Source: JAGWFU01 sp035534575
GTDB taxonomy: Archaea; Micrarchaeota; Micrarchaeia; Micrarchaeales; Micrarchaeaceae
Direction of reading: 5' to 3'
Assembly: GCA_035534575.1 (NCBI GenBank)
Contig: DATLRT010000008.1
Coordinates: 1 to 29,370 of the forward strand
DNA length: 29,370 bases
Under the pieces are notes generated by a model. That model ran no database searches. It was given only the letters and a program-made list of their open reading frames with translations, and was not told where the DNA came from. Within the stretch, counting starts at the first letter, position 1. Each line of letters begins with the position of its first letter. The position numbers and the translations under genes were made by a program. Of the stretch, positions 15,108 to 22,500 are shown in pieces.

Positions 15108-16805
15108 TCATCCGCTCCCAAGCCTGTAAACCTGCAGCGCAGGCTGGCCGCCGTAGGGGTTGTTTGCAGTGTAAACCACCACTGAACCAGCGGTGAGGTT
15201 ATCAAGTTCGCAATTCGAAAAAGCTGTAATCTGATTCTCGTCAACATCCATTCCCGCGCTGCCCCCGGTTACTATGTAAGTGTTCGGAACCGTTGAGATG
15301 TTGTCTATGTACCGCTGCGTGCAGCTCGTCATCGTCACCACCCCACGCACGCTTCCGTCAAGCACCGATACCTCTCCCGCAATATACGGATTGATGTAAA
15401 AAGTTGCGTTGGGCAACGACTGGACAAAGCCCGCGAGGTTGTGCACCGTAACCATCGAGGCGCGCGGCAGGGCCACATCGCTGTTCAAGTTGATTATGCT
15501 CGCCCAGACGGCGGCTATCACCACCACCACACCCACAGACCAGAGCACAGCATCCTTGCGTTGCAGCAGCCACTCTATCCCCATCGCCGACAGGACTATG
15601 ACTGGCAGGGAAAGCAGCGTCATCAGCATGGGCTCCATGTAAACCAGGAGCACCTTTGTTACGCCCCCGGATGCGTAGCTGGCTATGGGAAACAGGTTTA
15701 TCAGGATGAAGTAGGAAAGCAACATCGGCGAGAACAGTCCTGCATATTTGACCCTGAGCAAAATCAGCCCTACGGCTGACAACACCGCCGCGTAGCCGAG
15801 TATGGAAAAGTAACTGCTGTTGTAAGGTGGAGGCGAGTGGAAGTTGAAGAAGATCGGAAGGTAGAACAGCGGCTCCACGTTCAGCCTGACAATGCTCAGG
15901 CTCCCGAGCTGCGCCAGCTGGCTGACGGGCTGGTTGATTATGTTGTTTACCGCCGCAATCCTGTCCACCATCGGATAGAGGAAGAAGTTTCCTGATTGCA
16001 TATAGTAGAGCGTGCCGCTCAATGAGAACGCAAGGATAAGGCCGAAAGCCACGGCTCCGAACCGGAACACCGCGCCCCGGAGTGTCTGCTTCCCCTGAAC
16101 CACCAGCCCTGCCATGTAAAGTGCGAAGAAAAGGAAGAGCGAGAGGCTGAGCGGGTTCGTTATGTAGCCCAGCCCGATGAAGAATCCCATCAGCGTACTC
16201 AACGTGGCTATTCTGCTCGCACGGACCTTGCTCGCCTTCAGCATCAACACCAAGAGATACGTTGCGATTGTAACGAACATCATGGCAGGGACAAGCGGCT
16301 CCAATCGATTGGCGAACATGACGTCAAGAGGGAAGAAAGAGAACAACAGCAGCCCTATCGCCGCCGGCCGGAATCCAGCCACCTCCTTTATCAGGAGAAA
16401 CAGGAACAGACCCTCCACCAGCGAGGTGAAGATTACATAGTAGAGCGCGAGGTTCGCGGAGAAGCCCAGCAGCTTAAGCAGGAACAACTCGGGATAAATG
16501 AATCCGCTGTAGAATGTGGGTATGTTGGCGGGGTTGAATATCCCCTGGTTCGGGTTGCTGAAGTCGGCATTTAGGTACTGGGTAAAATGAGGGAAGCTGT
16601 GCAGCACAACTCCCTGCAGGAAGATGTTGTAGTAGATGCCCTCGTCCTGCGTATTGGCGAAAGTCGGACCGGTGAAGTAGTACAGCCTCACCGCAAGAGT
16701 AAGTACCAGTAGCACTACCAAAACCGCAAGCTGCCCTTTAGTGCCCCACCTGCGTGTTGCGGGGTCTGCTTCTCGCTGCTTTCTGTTTCTCATCCTGCCC
16801 GCCAT
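15108..16805 (-). CDS. Polytopic GT-C glycosyltransferase (PMT/ArnT-like)
   Basis: The 565-residue integral membrane protein starts with a basic cytoplasmic tail, a first membrane helix at about 26-43 and then the external TQDEGIYYN segment. Its Asp54-Glu55 pair matches the acidic motif of GT-C enzymes that use polyprenyl-phosphate sugars. About ten more membrane helices follow, and the last 110 or so residues form a soluble external domain. It likely transfers sugars to lipids or surface proteins, which suits the many glycosylation sequons in the nearby exported proteins. Donor and acceptor cannot be read from the sequence. Confidence 0.8.
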   Translation of the reverse strand: MAGRMRNRKQREADPATRRWGTKGQLAVLVVLLVLTLAVRLYYFTGPTFANTQDEGIYYNIFLQGVVLHSFPHFTQYLNADFSNPNQGIFNPANIPTFYSGFIYPELFLLKLLGFSANLALYYVIFTSLVEGLFLFLLIKEVAGFRPAAIGLLLFSFFPLDVMFANRLEPLVPAMMFVTIATYLLVLMLKASKVRASRIATLSTLMGFFIGLGYITNPLSLSLFLFFALYMAGLVVQGKQTLRGAVFRFGAVAFGLILAFSLSGTLYYMQSGNFFLYPMVDRIAAVNNIINQPVSQLAQLGSLSIVRLNVEPLFYLPIFFNFHSPPPYNSSYFSILGYAAVLSAVGLILLRVKYAGLFSPMLLSYFILINLFPIASYASGGVTKVLLVYMEPMLMTLLSLPVIVLSAMGIEWLLQRKDAVLWSVGVVVVIAAVWASIINLNSDVALPRASMVTVHNLAGFVQSLPNATFYINPYIAGEVSVLDGSVRGVVTMTSCTQRYIDNISTVPNTYIVTGGSAGMDVDENQITAFSNCELDNLTAGSVVVYTANNPYGGQPALQVYRLGSG

Positions 16806-16835
16806 CTACATTTGACATAGATGGAAGGTAGGCTA

Positions 16836-16881
16836 AGATATTTAATATTTCGAAGCGATTGAATACCGTGATGATACTTAA
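16836..16881. promoter_or_regulatory. Divergent promoters of the glycosyltransferase (minus) and histone (plus)
   Basis: gatatttaatattt (16837-16850) contains a minus-strand TATA box about 35 bases from the glycosyltransferase ATG. atacttaa (16874-16881) is centred about 26 bases before the ATG at 16904, which predicts a leaderless histone mRNA. Confidence 0.5.
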
Positions 16882-16903
16882 GTTCTGAGCAAACGCTGTG
16901 AAG

Positions 16904-17137
16904 ATGATCTTGAGTGCTGATATTATGCGAAGGATATCCCCGAAGGCCGTGAAGAAGCTCGTCAGCGACAGCTTCTCGATAAAGGTGAGCGACTCCGCAG
17001 CCAACGCCATCGCCAAGATACTGGAGGCGAAGGCGAAGAAGATAGCGAAGTACTCGGTGAAGAGGGCCAAGTCCAGGAAGAGGACGACGATACTGGAGGA
17101 GGACGTGGATACCTACAAGATGCGATTTGGTGGTTGA
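16904..17137 (+). CDS. Archaeal histone
   Basis: The 77-residue single histone-fold protein packages DNA as dimers or larger stacks. The long helix 2 (KVSDSAANAIAKILEAKAKK) and the RKRTTILEEDV segment match the archaeal RKT-x-x-x-EDI region before helix 3. The N-terminal part MILSADIMRRISPKAV corresponds to the LPIAPIGRIIK start of HMf-type histones but has a few extra residues before helix 2. ATG 16904 is preferred because the TATA box predicts a start there; GTG 16898 or ATG 16922 are alternatives. The stop is followed without a gap by the next gene. Confidence 0.92.
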   Translation: MILSADIMRRISPKAVKKLVSDSFSIKVSDSAANAIAKILEAKAKKIAKYSVKRAKSRKRTTILEEDVDTYKMRFGG

Positions 17138-17677
17138 GTGCCTGTCGGATTCGTCTCAAGGGGCGAGAGCGGCGAGATAAAGCTTGAGTACTCCGCTCCC
17201 GAGGGCAACGTGCGCAAGCTGTGGGAGTGTGTATCCGATTCCATACTGGAGACTAGGTTCGATGGCGATGGCGGAATACTCGACCAGAGGCTCCACAAGG
17301 GAGGCGTAAACGCCGAGGAGTTCCTCTCAAACGAGTCTAAAACGCACAAGCTTGAGCTGAAGGACGCGAAGTACGAGGCCGTAAAGCTCGACAAGAGCTG
17401 CCCGACCTGCAACACTCCCAACCCCTCAAGGCATGTCGAGGCGTTCAGGAGCACTGGCGCGGTGCCAGTCGTGCCTACATACCACTGCGAGCAGTGCGCC
17501 ACGAAATCCTACTACCTGACCGACGGATATCTTGACAATCTTGTCAAGGGAAACAGCTCCATGTTCACCGGAAACGAGCTGAAGGAGCTCGAGGCGAACG
17601 AGGCCGCTTTCAAGGCCGAGCTGAAGGCGTATATAATAAGAATCTTCGCTTCCAAGAGGATTGTGTGCATAAAATAG
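17138..17677 (+). CDS. Zinc-ribbon protein of unknown function
   Basis: The product has 179 residues, starting at GTG 17138 immediately after the histone TGA, so the two are coupled. Residues 88-91 (CPTC) and 116-119 (CEQC) form a probable zinc ribbon with 24 residues between the pairs. The N-terminal part is charged with predicted strands and the C-terminal part is helical and rich in Glu/Ala. I considered ZPR1 and transcription-factor ribbons but the flanking sequence does not convince me. Co-transcription with histone suggests, but does not show, a nucleic acid role. Confidence 0.8.
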   Translation: MPVGFVSRGESGEIKLEYSAPEGNVRKLWECVSDSILETRFDGDGGILDQRLHKGGVNAEEFLSNESKTHKLELKDAKYEAVKLDKSCPTCNTPNPSRHVEAFRSTGAVPVVPTYHCEQCATKSYYLTDGYLDNLVKGNSSMFTGNELKELEANEAAFKAELKAYIIRIFASKRIVCIK

Positions 17678-17685
17678 GCGATACC

Positions 17686-17937
17686 ATGACCATATTACTG
17701 TCGGAACTATACGGAAAAGAGATAATAACCAACGGGGGAAGGAAGATTGGGCTGGTCGAGGATCTGATACTCGACTTCGAGGAGGGGAACGTCTCAAGCC
17801 TGCTGCTCACAAAGGTGGACAACCTGGTGAGGAGCCAGCACACGGCACTCCAGCTCGCGAAGAGCAGCGTCAAGTACGGACGAGTTAGGAGCGTCTCCGA
17901 GACCATAATAGTCGGAGAGTCGGACAAGGTAAAGTAA
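17686..17937 (+). CDS. PRC-barrel domain protein
   Basis: The 83-residue product is essentially one PRC-barrel: LSELYGKEIITNGGRKIGLVE-x-LILDFEEGNVSSLLL shows the typical 'GK-x-V-x-x-x-G-x-x-iG-x-v-x-D' pattern of the first two strands. Archaeal single-domain versions are thought to bind RNA or partner proteins in ribosome maturation or cell division. It starts at ATG 17686, eight bases after the zinc-ribbon gene, with GCGAT three bases before the ATG. It is the last gene of the histone operon and is followed by a strong hairpin. Confidence 0.88.
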   Translation: MTILLSELYGKEIITNGGRKIGLVEDLILDFEEGNVSSLLLTKVDNLVRSQHTALQLAKSSVKYGRVRSVSETIIVGESDKVK

Positions 17938-17960
17938 CTAATTCTATTCAACAGAATCGG

Positions 17961-17992
17961 GAGATAGCGCTTTCGCTATCTCTACTTTTTTT
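17961..17992 (+). terminator. Hairpin plus T-run terminator of the histone operon
   Basis: GAGATAGCG, loop CTTT, CGCTATCTC is a perfect 9-bp stem (17961-17982), followed by tac and seven T. It lies 24 bases after the PRC-barrel stop and looks like a textbook intrinsic terminator. Confidence 0.75.
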
Positions 17993-18028
17993 CCAAAGAA
18001 AGAAAAGAGCGGGCTCAATCTCAATTAG

Positions 18029-18045
18029 TCGCTATCTCCATTGAG
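18029..18045. repeat. Near-direct repeat, left copy (flanks vapBC)
   Basis: TCGCTATCTCCATTGAG matches 15 of 17 bases of TCGTTATCTCCCTTGAG at 18853-18869, which is the 3' end of rpoP. The two copies bracket the vapBC module. The first ten bases also match the right arm of the hairpin at 17973-17982. Confidence 0.5.
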
Positions 18046-18058
18046 GCTTTGGATCCAC

Positions 18059-18487
18059 TTATTCGGAAGGTGATTCGTCCAGTAGACTGATTATCTCCCC
18101 AGTCGTGAATGTTCTTATTCTATGTTGAGCTTTTAGGGGCCTGTCATCGCTCCATATCACAGCATCCTCCAGAGCCATAGCCAGCGCCAGATACGCAGCA
18201 TCGTCTTTGTCTATTGTTTCCATTATGGCCTTCGCCTCTGCCAGCTCCTGCGCGATAAACCTTCCATCAAACACGCCTATCTTGGAAAGGATTAGATGTA
18301 GTGCCCTATCGAACCTCCGCTCGTCCAACCCCGTGCGTGCCATAAGTTCCCCCTTATGGTCATTTATCTCCTTAATCGCAAAATCTACGGTAGCAAACTC
18401 CATACCACTGAAGAACAGCAGCTTCCTCACCGTGGAGTCCTTGAGCAACGCCGTTATTATGATATTGGCGTCTACCATCATGCGCAT
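18059..18487 (-). CDS. vapC: VapC-like PIN-domain toxin ribonuclease
   Basis: The 142-residue PIN-domain protein carries the acidic set that binds Mg or Mn: Asp6 in VDANIIITAL, Glu40, Asp93/95/96 in DKDDAAYLALA and Asp114/115 in WSDD. VapC toxins cut tRNA or rRNA and are held inactive by VapB. The start is one base after the vapB stop, so the pair is co-translated. PIN proteins also occur as stand-alone nucleases, but the RHH partner makes a toxin-antitoxin pair the best reading. Confidence 0.9.
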   Translation of the reverse strand: MRMMVDANIIITALLKDSTVRKLLFFSGMEFATVDFAIKEINDHKGELMARTGLDERRFDRALHLILSKIGVFDGRFIAQELAEAKAIMETIDKDDAAYLALAMALEDAVIWSDDRPLKAQHRIRTFTTGEIISLLDESPSE

Positions 18488-18488
18488 A

Positions 18489-18731
18489 TCAGAGCCTCTT
18501 TCCTATGCCTGCCTTTACCTTGCGCCCTATCTTCTCCGCATCACCCTTCGTTAGCCGGCTTCTCGCCAGTATGGACTCCAGCCCCTCAAAATGCTCTAGG
18601 TCTTCCATCCTGCTTATCTCCTTCTCTATGGCACTGTTGGCGACCGCGCTCCATCTTATCTGCCTGAACCGCTTCATCTTTTTGGCGGTCTCCTTCGATA
18701 TGGAAAGGGTCATGTTCTCCGTGTTCTTCAT
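18489..18731 (-). CDS. vapB: VapB-like ribbon-helix-helix antitoxin
   Basis: The 80-residue product (from ATG 18731) has an N-terminal ribbon-helix-helix: strand MTLSISKETAKKM, then RWSAVANSAIEKEI in the second helix region. The C-terminal 40 residues are charged and likely wrap VapC. A GTGAT ribosome-binding element ends three bases before ATG 18731; a longer GTG start at 18749 would lie at or upstream of the predicted transcription start. It likely represses its own promoter through the repeated TCACAT/ATGTGA half-sites just upstream. Confidence 0.88.
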   Translation of the reverse strand: MKNTENMTLSISKETAKKMKRFRQIRWSAVANSAIEKEISRMEDLEHFEGLESILARSRLTKGDAEKIGRKVKAGIGKRL

Positions 18732-18733
18732 CT

Positions 18734-18778
18734 TATCACGTGCTATCACATATATAATGTGACATCACATATTTAAGC
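18734..18778 (-). promoter_or_regulatory. vapBC promoter with repeated operator half-sites
   Basis: TCACAT (18746-18751), ATGTGA (18757-18762) and TCACAT (18765-18770) alternate in orientation. They give two overlapping palindromes with 5- and 2-base spacers, with a related TCACGT at 18736-18741. The TATA box cttaaatatg (minus, 18769-18778) touches the outer site. This layout fits autoregulation by the RHH antitoxin. Confidence 0.6.
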
Positions 18779-18834
18779 CTATTGCATGGCGGGGAACTGA
18801 AAGGCAGAGCTTCCGCTAGTAATCATTTTCTTAA

Positions 18835-18860
18835 GATAAACGACCTAATCGGTCGTTATC
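18835..18860 (-). terminator. Hairpin spanning the rpoP stop codon
   Basis: GATAAACGACC, loop TAATC, GGTCGTTATC pairs over 10 bp with one bulged A. On the minus strand the rpoP stop begins inside the loop and ends in the stem. It may mark the end of the exosome superoperon, but no clear T-run follows. Confidence 0.4.
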
Positions 18861-18976
18861 TCCCTTGAGAGGTTCGGCCTGCTCTTCAGCAGTATCCTGT
18901 GCCCGCAGTAGGTGCACCTGACAAACTTGTCAAGCTGCTTTATCGACTTTCCGCAATTAGCGCATATGTATGCCAT
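18845..18976 (-). CDS. rpoP: DNA-directed RNA polymerase subunit P
   Basis: The product is 43 residues: MAYICANCGKSIKQL at the start and RPNLSREITTD at the end, with one zinc ribbon Cys5-x2-Cys8 / Cys21-x2-Cys24. This is archaeal RpoP (Rpb12 homologue), which bridges the large RNA polymerase subunits during assembly. Size and the conserved C-x-x-C-G-H-R-I-L pattern fit well. GTGAT sits three bases before the ATG. Its place after eL43 in the exosome superoperon is the usual archaeal arrangement, except for the extra gene between them. Confidence 0.93.
   Translation of the reverse strand: MAYICANCGKSIKQLDKFVRCTYCGHRILLKSRPNLSREITTD
18853..18869. repeat. Near-direct repeat, right copy (within rpoP 3' end)
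   Basis: TCGTTATCTCCCTTGAG encodes part of the rpoP C-terminal codons (LSREIT region, minus strand) and matches 15 of 17 bases of 18029-18045. Confidence 0.5.
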
Positions 18977-18990
18977 TTTATCACGTTACG

Positions 18991-19350
18991 TTATTTCTTT
19001 ATTGCCTTCAGCCACTTGGCCACCTCGTTGTGCAGCGCAGAGCTGCCGGTGTCGATGACCCTTATCTTAAGCTCACCCCCGTAGTTCTGGTCCTTCAGCT
19101 CCAGTACGGGCTTGTACTCCTTCATGTCAGTGTAATGGACCTCCATCCAGTGTATCTTCCCCTCCAGGTACTCCTTCACTATGTCTCTGGTCATGGGCAC
19201 CGATGAGAAGCTGAACAGTATCCCGTCGCTCCAGTAGAGCGGCACTGTCCCTGCCGGCGTGACCCTCTCCCTAAGCATGTCGTCATAGGTCATCCTCACG
19301 ACCTCGTGGACTACGAGCTCCTTTATCGGGGAGAAGGTTATCTTTGCCAT
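18991..19350 (-). CDS. Unknown 119-residue protein between eL43 and rpoP in the exosome operon
   Basis: A soluble alpha/beta protein: MAKITFSPIKELVVHEVVRM at the start, a central WSDGILFSFSSVPMTRD strand segment, a Trp/His/Tyr-rich middle and a helical Lys-rich end (EVAKWLKAIKK). It has no Cys and no membrane segment. I do not recognise a family. It starts 4 bases after the eL43 stop, whose TGA is part of the GTGAT ribosome-binding element, so it is tightly coupled to ribosomal and exosome genes. A role in RNA processing or ribosome assembly is a guess from context only. Confidence 0.85.
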   Translation of the reverse strand: MAKITFSPIKELVVHEVVRMTYDDMLRERVTPAGTVPLYWSDGILFSFSSVPMTRDIVKEYLEGKIHWMEVHYTDMKEYKPVLELKDQNYGGELKIRVIDTGSSALHNEVAKWLKAIKK

Positions 19351-19354
19351 CCTA

Positions 19355-19600
19355 TCACTTCTTGGCCTTTGTCATGTCCTGTATGAGCCTCTTCGCGACC
19401 TCTCCGGCCGATGTGGTCAGGGCGTATGCCCCTCCTGCGAAGGTGGCGTTGCAGTGCCTGCAGGTCCATATGCTGGTGCCTACCCTCTTCACGGCCGCCT
19501 TGCCGCAAAGCTCGCACTTGTACTTGGTCTGCTTCGACCTCATTACCTCCTTGTACCTCTTCCTTATACGCGCTCCGTATCTAATGCTAGCATTCGCCAT
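19355..19600 (-). CDS. rpl37ae: Ribosomal protein eL43 (L37Ae)
   Basis: The 81-residue protein has the zinc ribbon Cys29-x2-Cys32 / Cys47-x2-Cys50 in KCELCGK and WTCRHC, a basic N-terminus (RYGARIRKRYKEV) and the family's ending AGGAY-x-LTT. It is a large-subunit protein near the E site in archaeal and eukaryotic ribosomes. It is coupled to rrp42 by a 4-base gap with the rrp42 TGA inside its GTGAT element. Linkage of eL43 to the exosome genes is characteristic of Archaea. Confidence 0.95.
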   Translation of the reverse strand: MANASIRYGARIRKRYKEVMRSKQTKYKCELCGKAAVKRVGTSIWTCRHCNATFAGGAYALTTSAGEVAKRLIQDMTKAKK

Positions 19601-19604
19601 AAAA

Positions 19605-20390
19605 TCACTTTGCTGACTGCTCGAGCAGCCTCTTCAGCTCGGCCCTCCTCTCGAAGGCCACGTCCATAAGCTTCTCTACCTCATCTTTGGTAAAGCCACC
19701 TCTTAAACCTTTCTGCATCGCCCTTATATTGGCGTCGTCTATGGCTATTGTGATCCTTCCCTCCGAGGCGTTCTCCTCGTTGCCGTTCAGGTCCAGTAGT
19801 ATGTTGCTGCCGATCTTGCCGAACGTCGTGGATGTGACTATCGTGTCTATCTTTAGCGGCTGGGTCCTGTCCTCCCTGTTCGCCACTCCCTCGACCACCG
19901 CTGGCACCTTTGCCGACATCAGCGCTGCCATCGCGGCAAGCGTGCACGCGTCGAACAGGTTGCCGTCATAGTTGAGCACGTACAGGTCTATGAACACGCT
20001 CCAGACCTTGCCCTCCTCTATGAAGAGGCTCTTCAGGTCTATGCTGTTCGCGGCCCTTATTCCCCTGTCCACCACCCTAGCGAGCTCTATCGCATCAGGG
20101 CTTGGTGGGCCTGTCTCGTAATGGGGGGATGCAAGCGGAAGAAGCTCCGCAGAGACCATCATGTTGCCCTGGCTCGGCGTGTCCTTCATCGGCTCCTCAA
20201 CCGTCATCTTTACTCCGCAGAGGACCCTTGTGCTGCCCATGTCCACCTGCGCGGATCCCTCGGCGTTCTGCATCGTCCCTGTGACTATGCTCGTCTTCCT
20301 GAACTGCATGAACTGCCTCATGTCCTCCCTCGTGTTCTTGAGCAACAGCTCCTTTACGTAATTCGTCTTCACTACATCTATTGCATCCAT
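19605..20390 (-). CDS. rrp42: Exosome complex component Rrp42
   Basis: The RNase PH-fold subunit has 261 aa from ATG 20390; the frame upstream of this lies within rrp41. Rrp42 is the non-catalytic partner that alternates with Rrp41 in the hexameric ring that degrades or tails RNA in the 3'-5' direction. EGSAQVDMGSTRVLCGVK and the GPPSPDAIELARVVDRGIR block are family hallmarks. It begins one base after the rrp41 stop. The length is normal. Confidence 0.95.
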   Translation of the reverse strand: MDAIDVVKTNYVKELLLKNTREDMRQFMQFRKTSIVTGTMQNAEGSAQVDMGSTRVLCGVKMTVEEPMKDTPSQGNMMVSAELLPLASPHYETGPPSPDAIELARVVDRGIRAANSIDLKSLFIEEGKVWSVFIDLYVLNYDGNLFDACTLAAMAALMSAKVPAVVEGVANREDRTQPLKIDTIVTSTTFGKIGSNILLDLNGNEENASEGRITIAIDDANIRAMQKGLRGGFTKDEVEKLMDVAFERRAELKRLLEQSAK

Positions 20391-20391
20391 A

Positions 20392-21126
20392 TCAAACACC
20401 GCTCGTGTTGTTGCTGTATACCTCCTTGAGCGCATCCCTCTGCGCCTTCGATATCTCAGCACCGGCATCTATCGCCATCTGTATCGCCTTGGACACCTGC
20501 GCCCTGTCCAGCCCCCCGTCCATCTGGAGGAGAAGGATCTCGTTGTTCCTCGGAGCGAAAGCCATGGGCATGTCGCTGTCCGAGTGGTTGTCCTCAATCA
20601 TGTTGAAGTCTATGGCAATGTGCTCGCCTATCCTTCCAACAGATATCGCGTAGGGCAGGTCCCTCATCTGTATTCCCGCGTTCGCGAGCGCCACCGCAGC
20701 CGCAGTTATTCCGGCAGCCCTTGTGCCGCCGTCTCCCTGAAGCACCTCTATGAAGATGTCTATCTCGCTAGCCGGGTACTCCCTCAGCATCACGACGTTT
20801 TCGAACACCTCCCGTATCACCTTCGATATCTCTATCGCCCTCCTGTTAGGCCCCGTCCTCCCGTGGTCCGACAGGCTTGAGAAAGGCGCCATCGCGTACC
20901 TGCACTTTATTATCGCCCTGTCCGGCTCCATCATGTGCCTCGGCATGACCTCCTTCGGCCCGTAGACCGCAGCGAGTATCTTGTTGTTGCCCCACTCGAC
21001 GTAGCAGGAGCCTTCCGCGTTCTTGATAACGTTTGCCTTTATTGTGAAGGGCCTCATCTCGTTGAAGTTCCTTCCGTCAGTCCTCTTGCCGTTTATTACC
21101 AGTTCCGGCTTATTTTCACTTGCCAT
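20392..21126 (-). CDS. rrp41: Exosome complex exonuclease Rrp41
   Basis: The catalytic RNase PH-fold subunit (244 aa). Visible are RTDGRNFNEMRPF at the start, the RNA-binding segment GRTGPNRRAIEIS, LQGDGGTRAAGITAA (phosphate loop) and the acidic catalytic region EDNHSDSDMPMAF. It phosphorolytically trims RNA. Its ATG follows the rrp4 TGA with no base between. Its order after rrp4 and before rrp42 is the canonical archaeal one. Confidence 0.96.
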   Translation of the reverse strand: MASENKPELVINGKRTDGRNFNEMRPFTIKANVIKNAEGSCYVEWGNNKILAAVYGPKEVMPRHMMEPDRAIIKCRYAMAPFSSLSDHGRTGPNRRAIEISKVIREVFENVVMLREYPASEIDIFIEVLQGDGGTRAAGITAAAVALANAGIQMRDLPYAISVGRIGEHIAIDFNMIEDNHSDSDMPMAFAPRNNEILLLQMDGGLDRAQVSKAIQMAIDAGAEISKAQRDALKEVYSNNTSGV

Positions 21127-21738
21127 TCAATTACCTTTGTTGTTCTGTTCTAGCATCAACTTTATCCTCTCGGTCAGCCCTGAGATGTGCGCCTCGGCCT
21201 CTATCTTCTTTATCGCCGCTGTCGCGAGCGCCACGTTGCCGCCGCGCATCCATATCATGCCGTTCATCCCCACTATTATTATGGTCTTGGCAGCCTCGGA
21301 TATCTGCTTCACCATCGTGTTGGCCTTGCCTATCACTCTGGGCACCTTCGCCGGCTTGACCATCAGCACAGTTCCGCCCTCTAGCGGCCTTGCCATGGTG
21401 AGTATTATCGTCTTCCTGTCCTCCACGTCCTTGATCGTGGCCTCTATCACGTCGCCTACCTTGTAGCTCTCCCTGTCAAACTTGCCGACTATCAGGAGCG
21501 TTCGTCCGAAGAACCCGATGTCCACCTCGTAGACCTTGTTCTTCTCCTCGGCGATTATGCCTATCACGGCATCGTCAATCCTCGGCTTCCATGGCCCCTC
21601 AAGCGGTATTATGCCCTTGTGCTCCTCGTCGTAAAGGCCCATTACCTTGGAGTAGGTCTTGCCTCCCTCCACGTAAGTGTTGTCCATTCTTGCCTGCGAC
21701 TGAGACACAATCTCTCCAGGCACTATTATCTGCTTCAT
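21127..21738 (-). CDS. rrp4: Exosome RNA-binding protein Rrp4
   Basis: The cap subunit (203 aa from ATG 21738, MKQIIVPGEIV). It has an N-terminal barrel, an S1 domain (about 65-130, KVYEVDIGFFGRTLL) and a KH domain with VGMNGMIWMRGG. It forms the RNA entry pore on the Rrp41/Rrp42 ring. In-frame sequence upstream of 21738 overlaps SBDS and is out of character (Gly/Arg/Lys), so it is not part of the protein. Confidence 0.94.
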   Translation of the reverse strand: MKQIIVPGEIVSQSQARMDNTYVEGGKTYSKVMGLYDEEHKGIIPLEGPWKPRIDDAVIGIIAEEKNKVYEVDIGFFGRTLLIVGKFDRESYKVGDVIEATIKDVEDRKTIILTMARPLEGGTVLMVKPAKVPRVIGKANTMVKQISEAAKTIIIVGMNGMIWMRGGNVALATAAIKKIEAEAHISGLTERIKLMLEQNNKGN

Positions 21739-21791
21739 CTTATGCACTTTTTCTTTTTTTTCGTTTAGCGTTATTTGATTTGCAACGGGGC

Positions 21792-22478
21792 TCAGAGCAC
21801 CTTGATTATCGCCCTTCCCTGCGTTGCGCTGTTTATCTTGTCGAAGACCTCCGACTGCATCCCCGCGGGGAACTCCAGTATCGCCTGAAGGCTTCCGTCT
21901 CCTAGCCACTGATCCGACTTCATCCCATACTTCTTCAGGGTGCCGAACGACCTGTTCGCGAACTCGGCGGGTATGGTCACCTCGACCTTCGCCACCGAGA
22001 ACTTTATCGGCATTATCAGCGTTATCTTCTTGACTATGTCCTCTATCTGATCGCTCGGGGACTTGAACGGGTCGATTGCGACCTTTGCCTCGCGCATCGC
22101 GTTCTCCACCCTCAGCGGCGGATTCGGTGCGTTGGTCCTGGGGTCGATGGAGTTCTTCGCGATTATCTCCACTATCTGCTTCCTCTTCTCCTCTATCAGC
22201 CTGACCCTCTGCTCCGTGGTTATCGGGACCTCGCCCTGCTTCAGTATTATCTCGGCTATCTTCGCTATGTCCGTTGTGCCGAAGGCCTTCTTTATCTTGT
22301 CCTCCGCAGGCCTGTCGCCCTTCCTCGCGTCCTTGAATACCTCTTCCACCTCGAGGACGACCATCGGGTCGCTCCTCTTGCCTGTTATGTACTCGTAGGC
22401 GAGGTCGGAGTTGACGAAGATCTCGAACTCGTCCCCGTTCCTCTTTATCTTGGCTATTACTGTTTTAGGAGATGGCAT
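21792..22478 (-). CDS. sbds: Ribosome maturation protein SBDS
   Basis: The 228-residue protein begins MPSPKTVIAKIKRNGDEFEI and has the signature GKRSDPMVVLEVEEVFKDARKG, then EQGE-like and RQIVEIIAKNSIDP segments, with the C-terminal IMPIKFS domain. SBDS, with EF2-like factors, releases the anti-association factor aIF6 from the 50S subunit. A GTGAT ribosome-binding element sits three bases before ATG 22478. It lies between psmA and rrp4 as in most archaea. Confidence 0.96.
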   Translation of the reverse strand: MPSPKTVIAKIKRNGDEFEIFVNSDLAYEYITGKRSDPMVVLEVEEVFKDARKGDRPAEDKIKKAFGTTDIAKIAEIILKQGEVPITTEQRVRLIEEKRKQIVEIIAKNSIDPRTNAPNPPLRVENAMREAKVAIDPFKSPSDQIEDIVKKITLIMPIKFSVAKVEVTIPAEFANRSFGTLKKYGMKSDQWLGDGSLQAILEFPAGMQSEVFDKINSATQGRAIIKVL

Positions 22479-22500
22479 AAAATCACGAGACTGACTCCCT

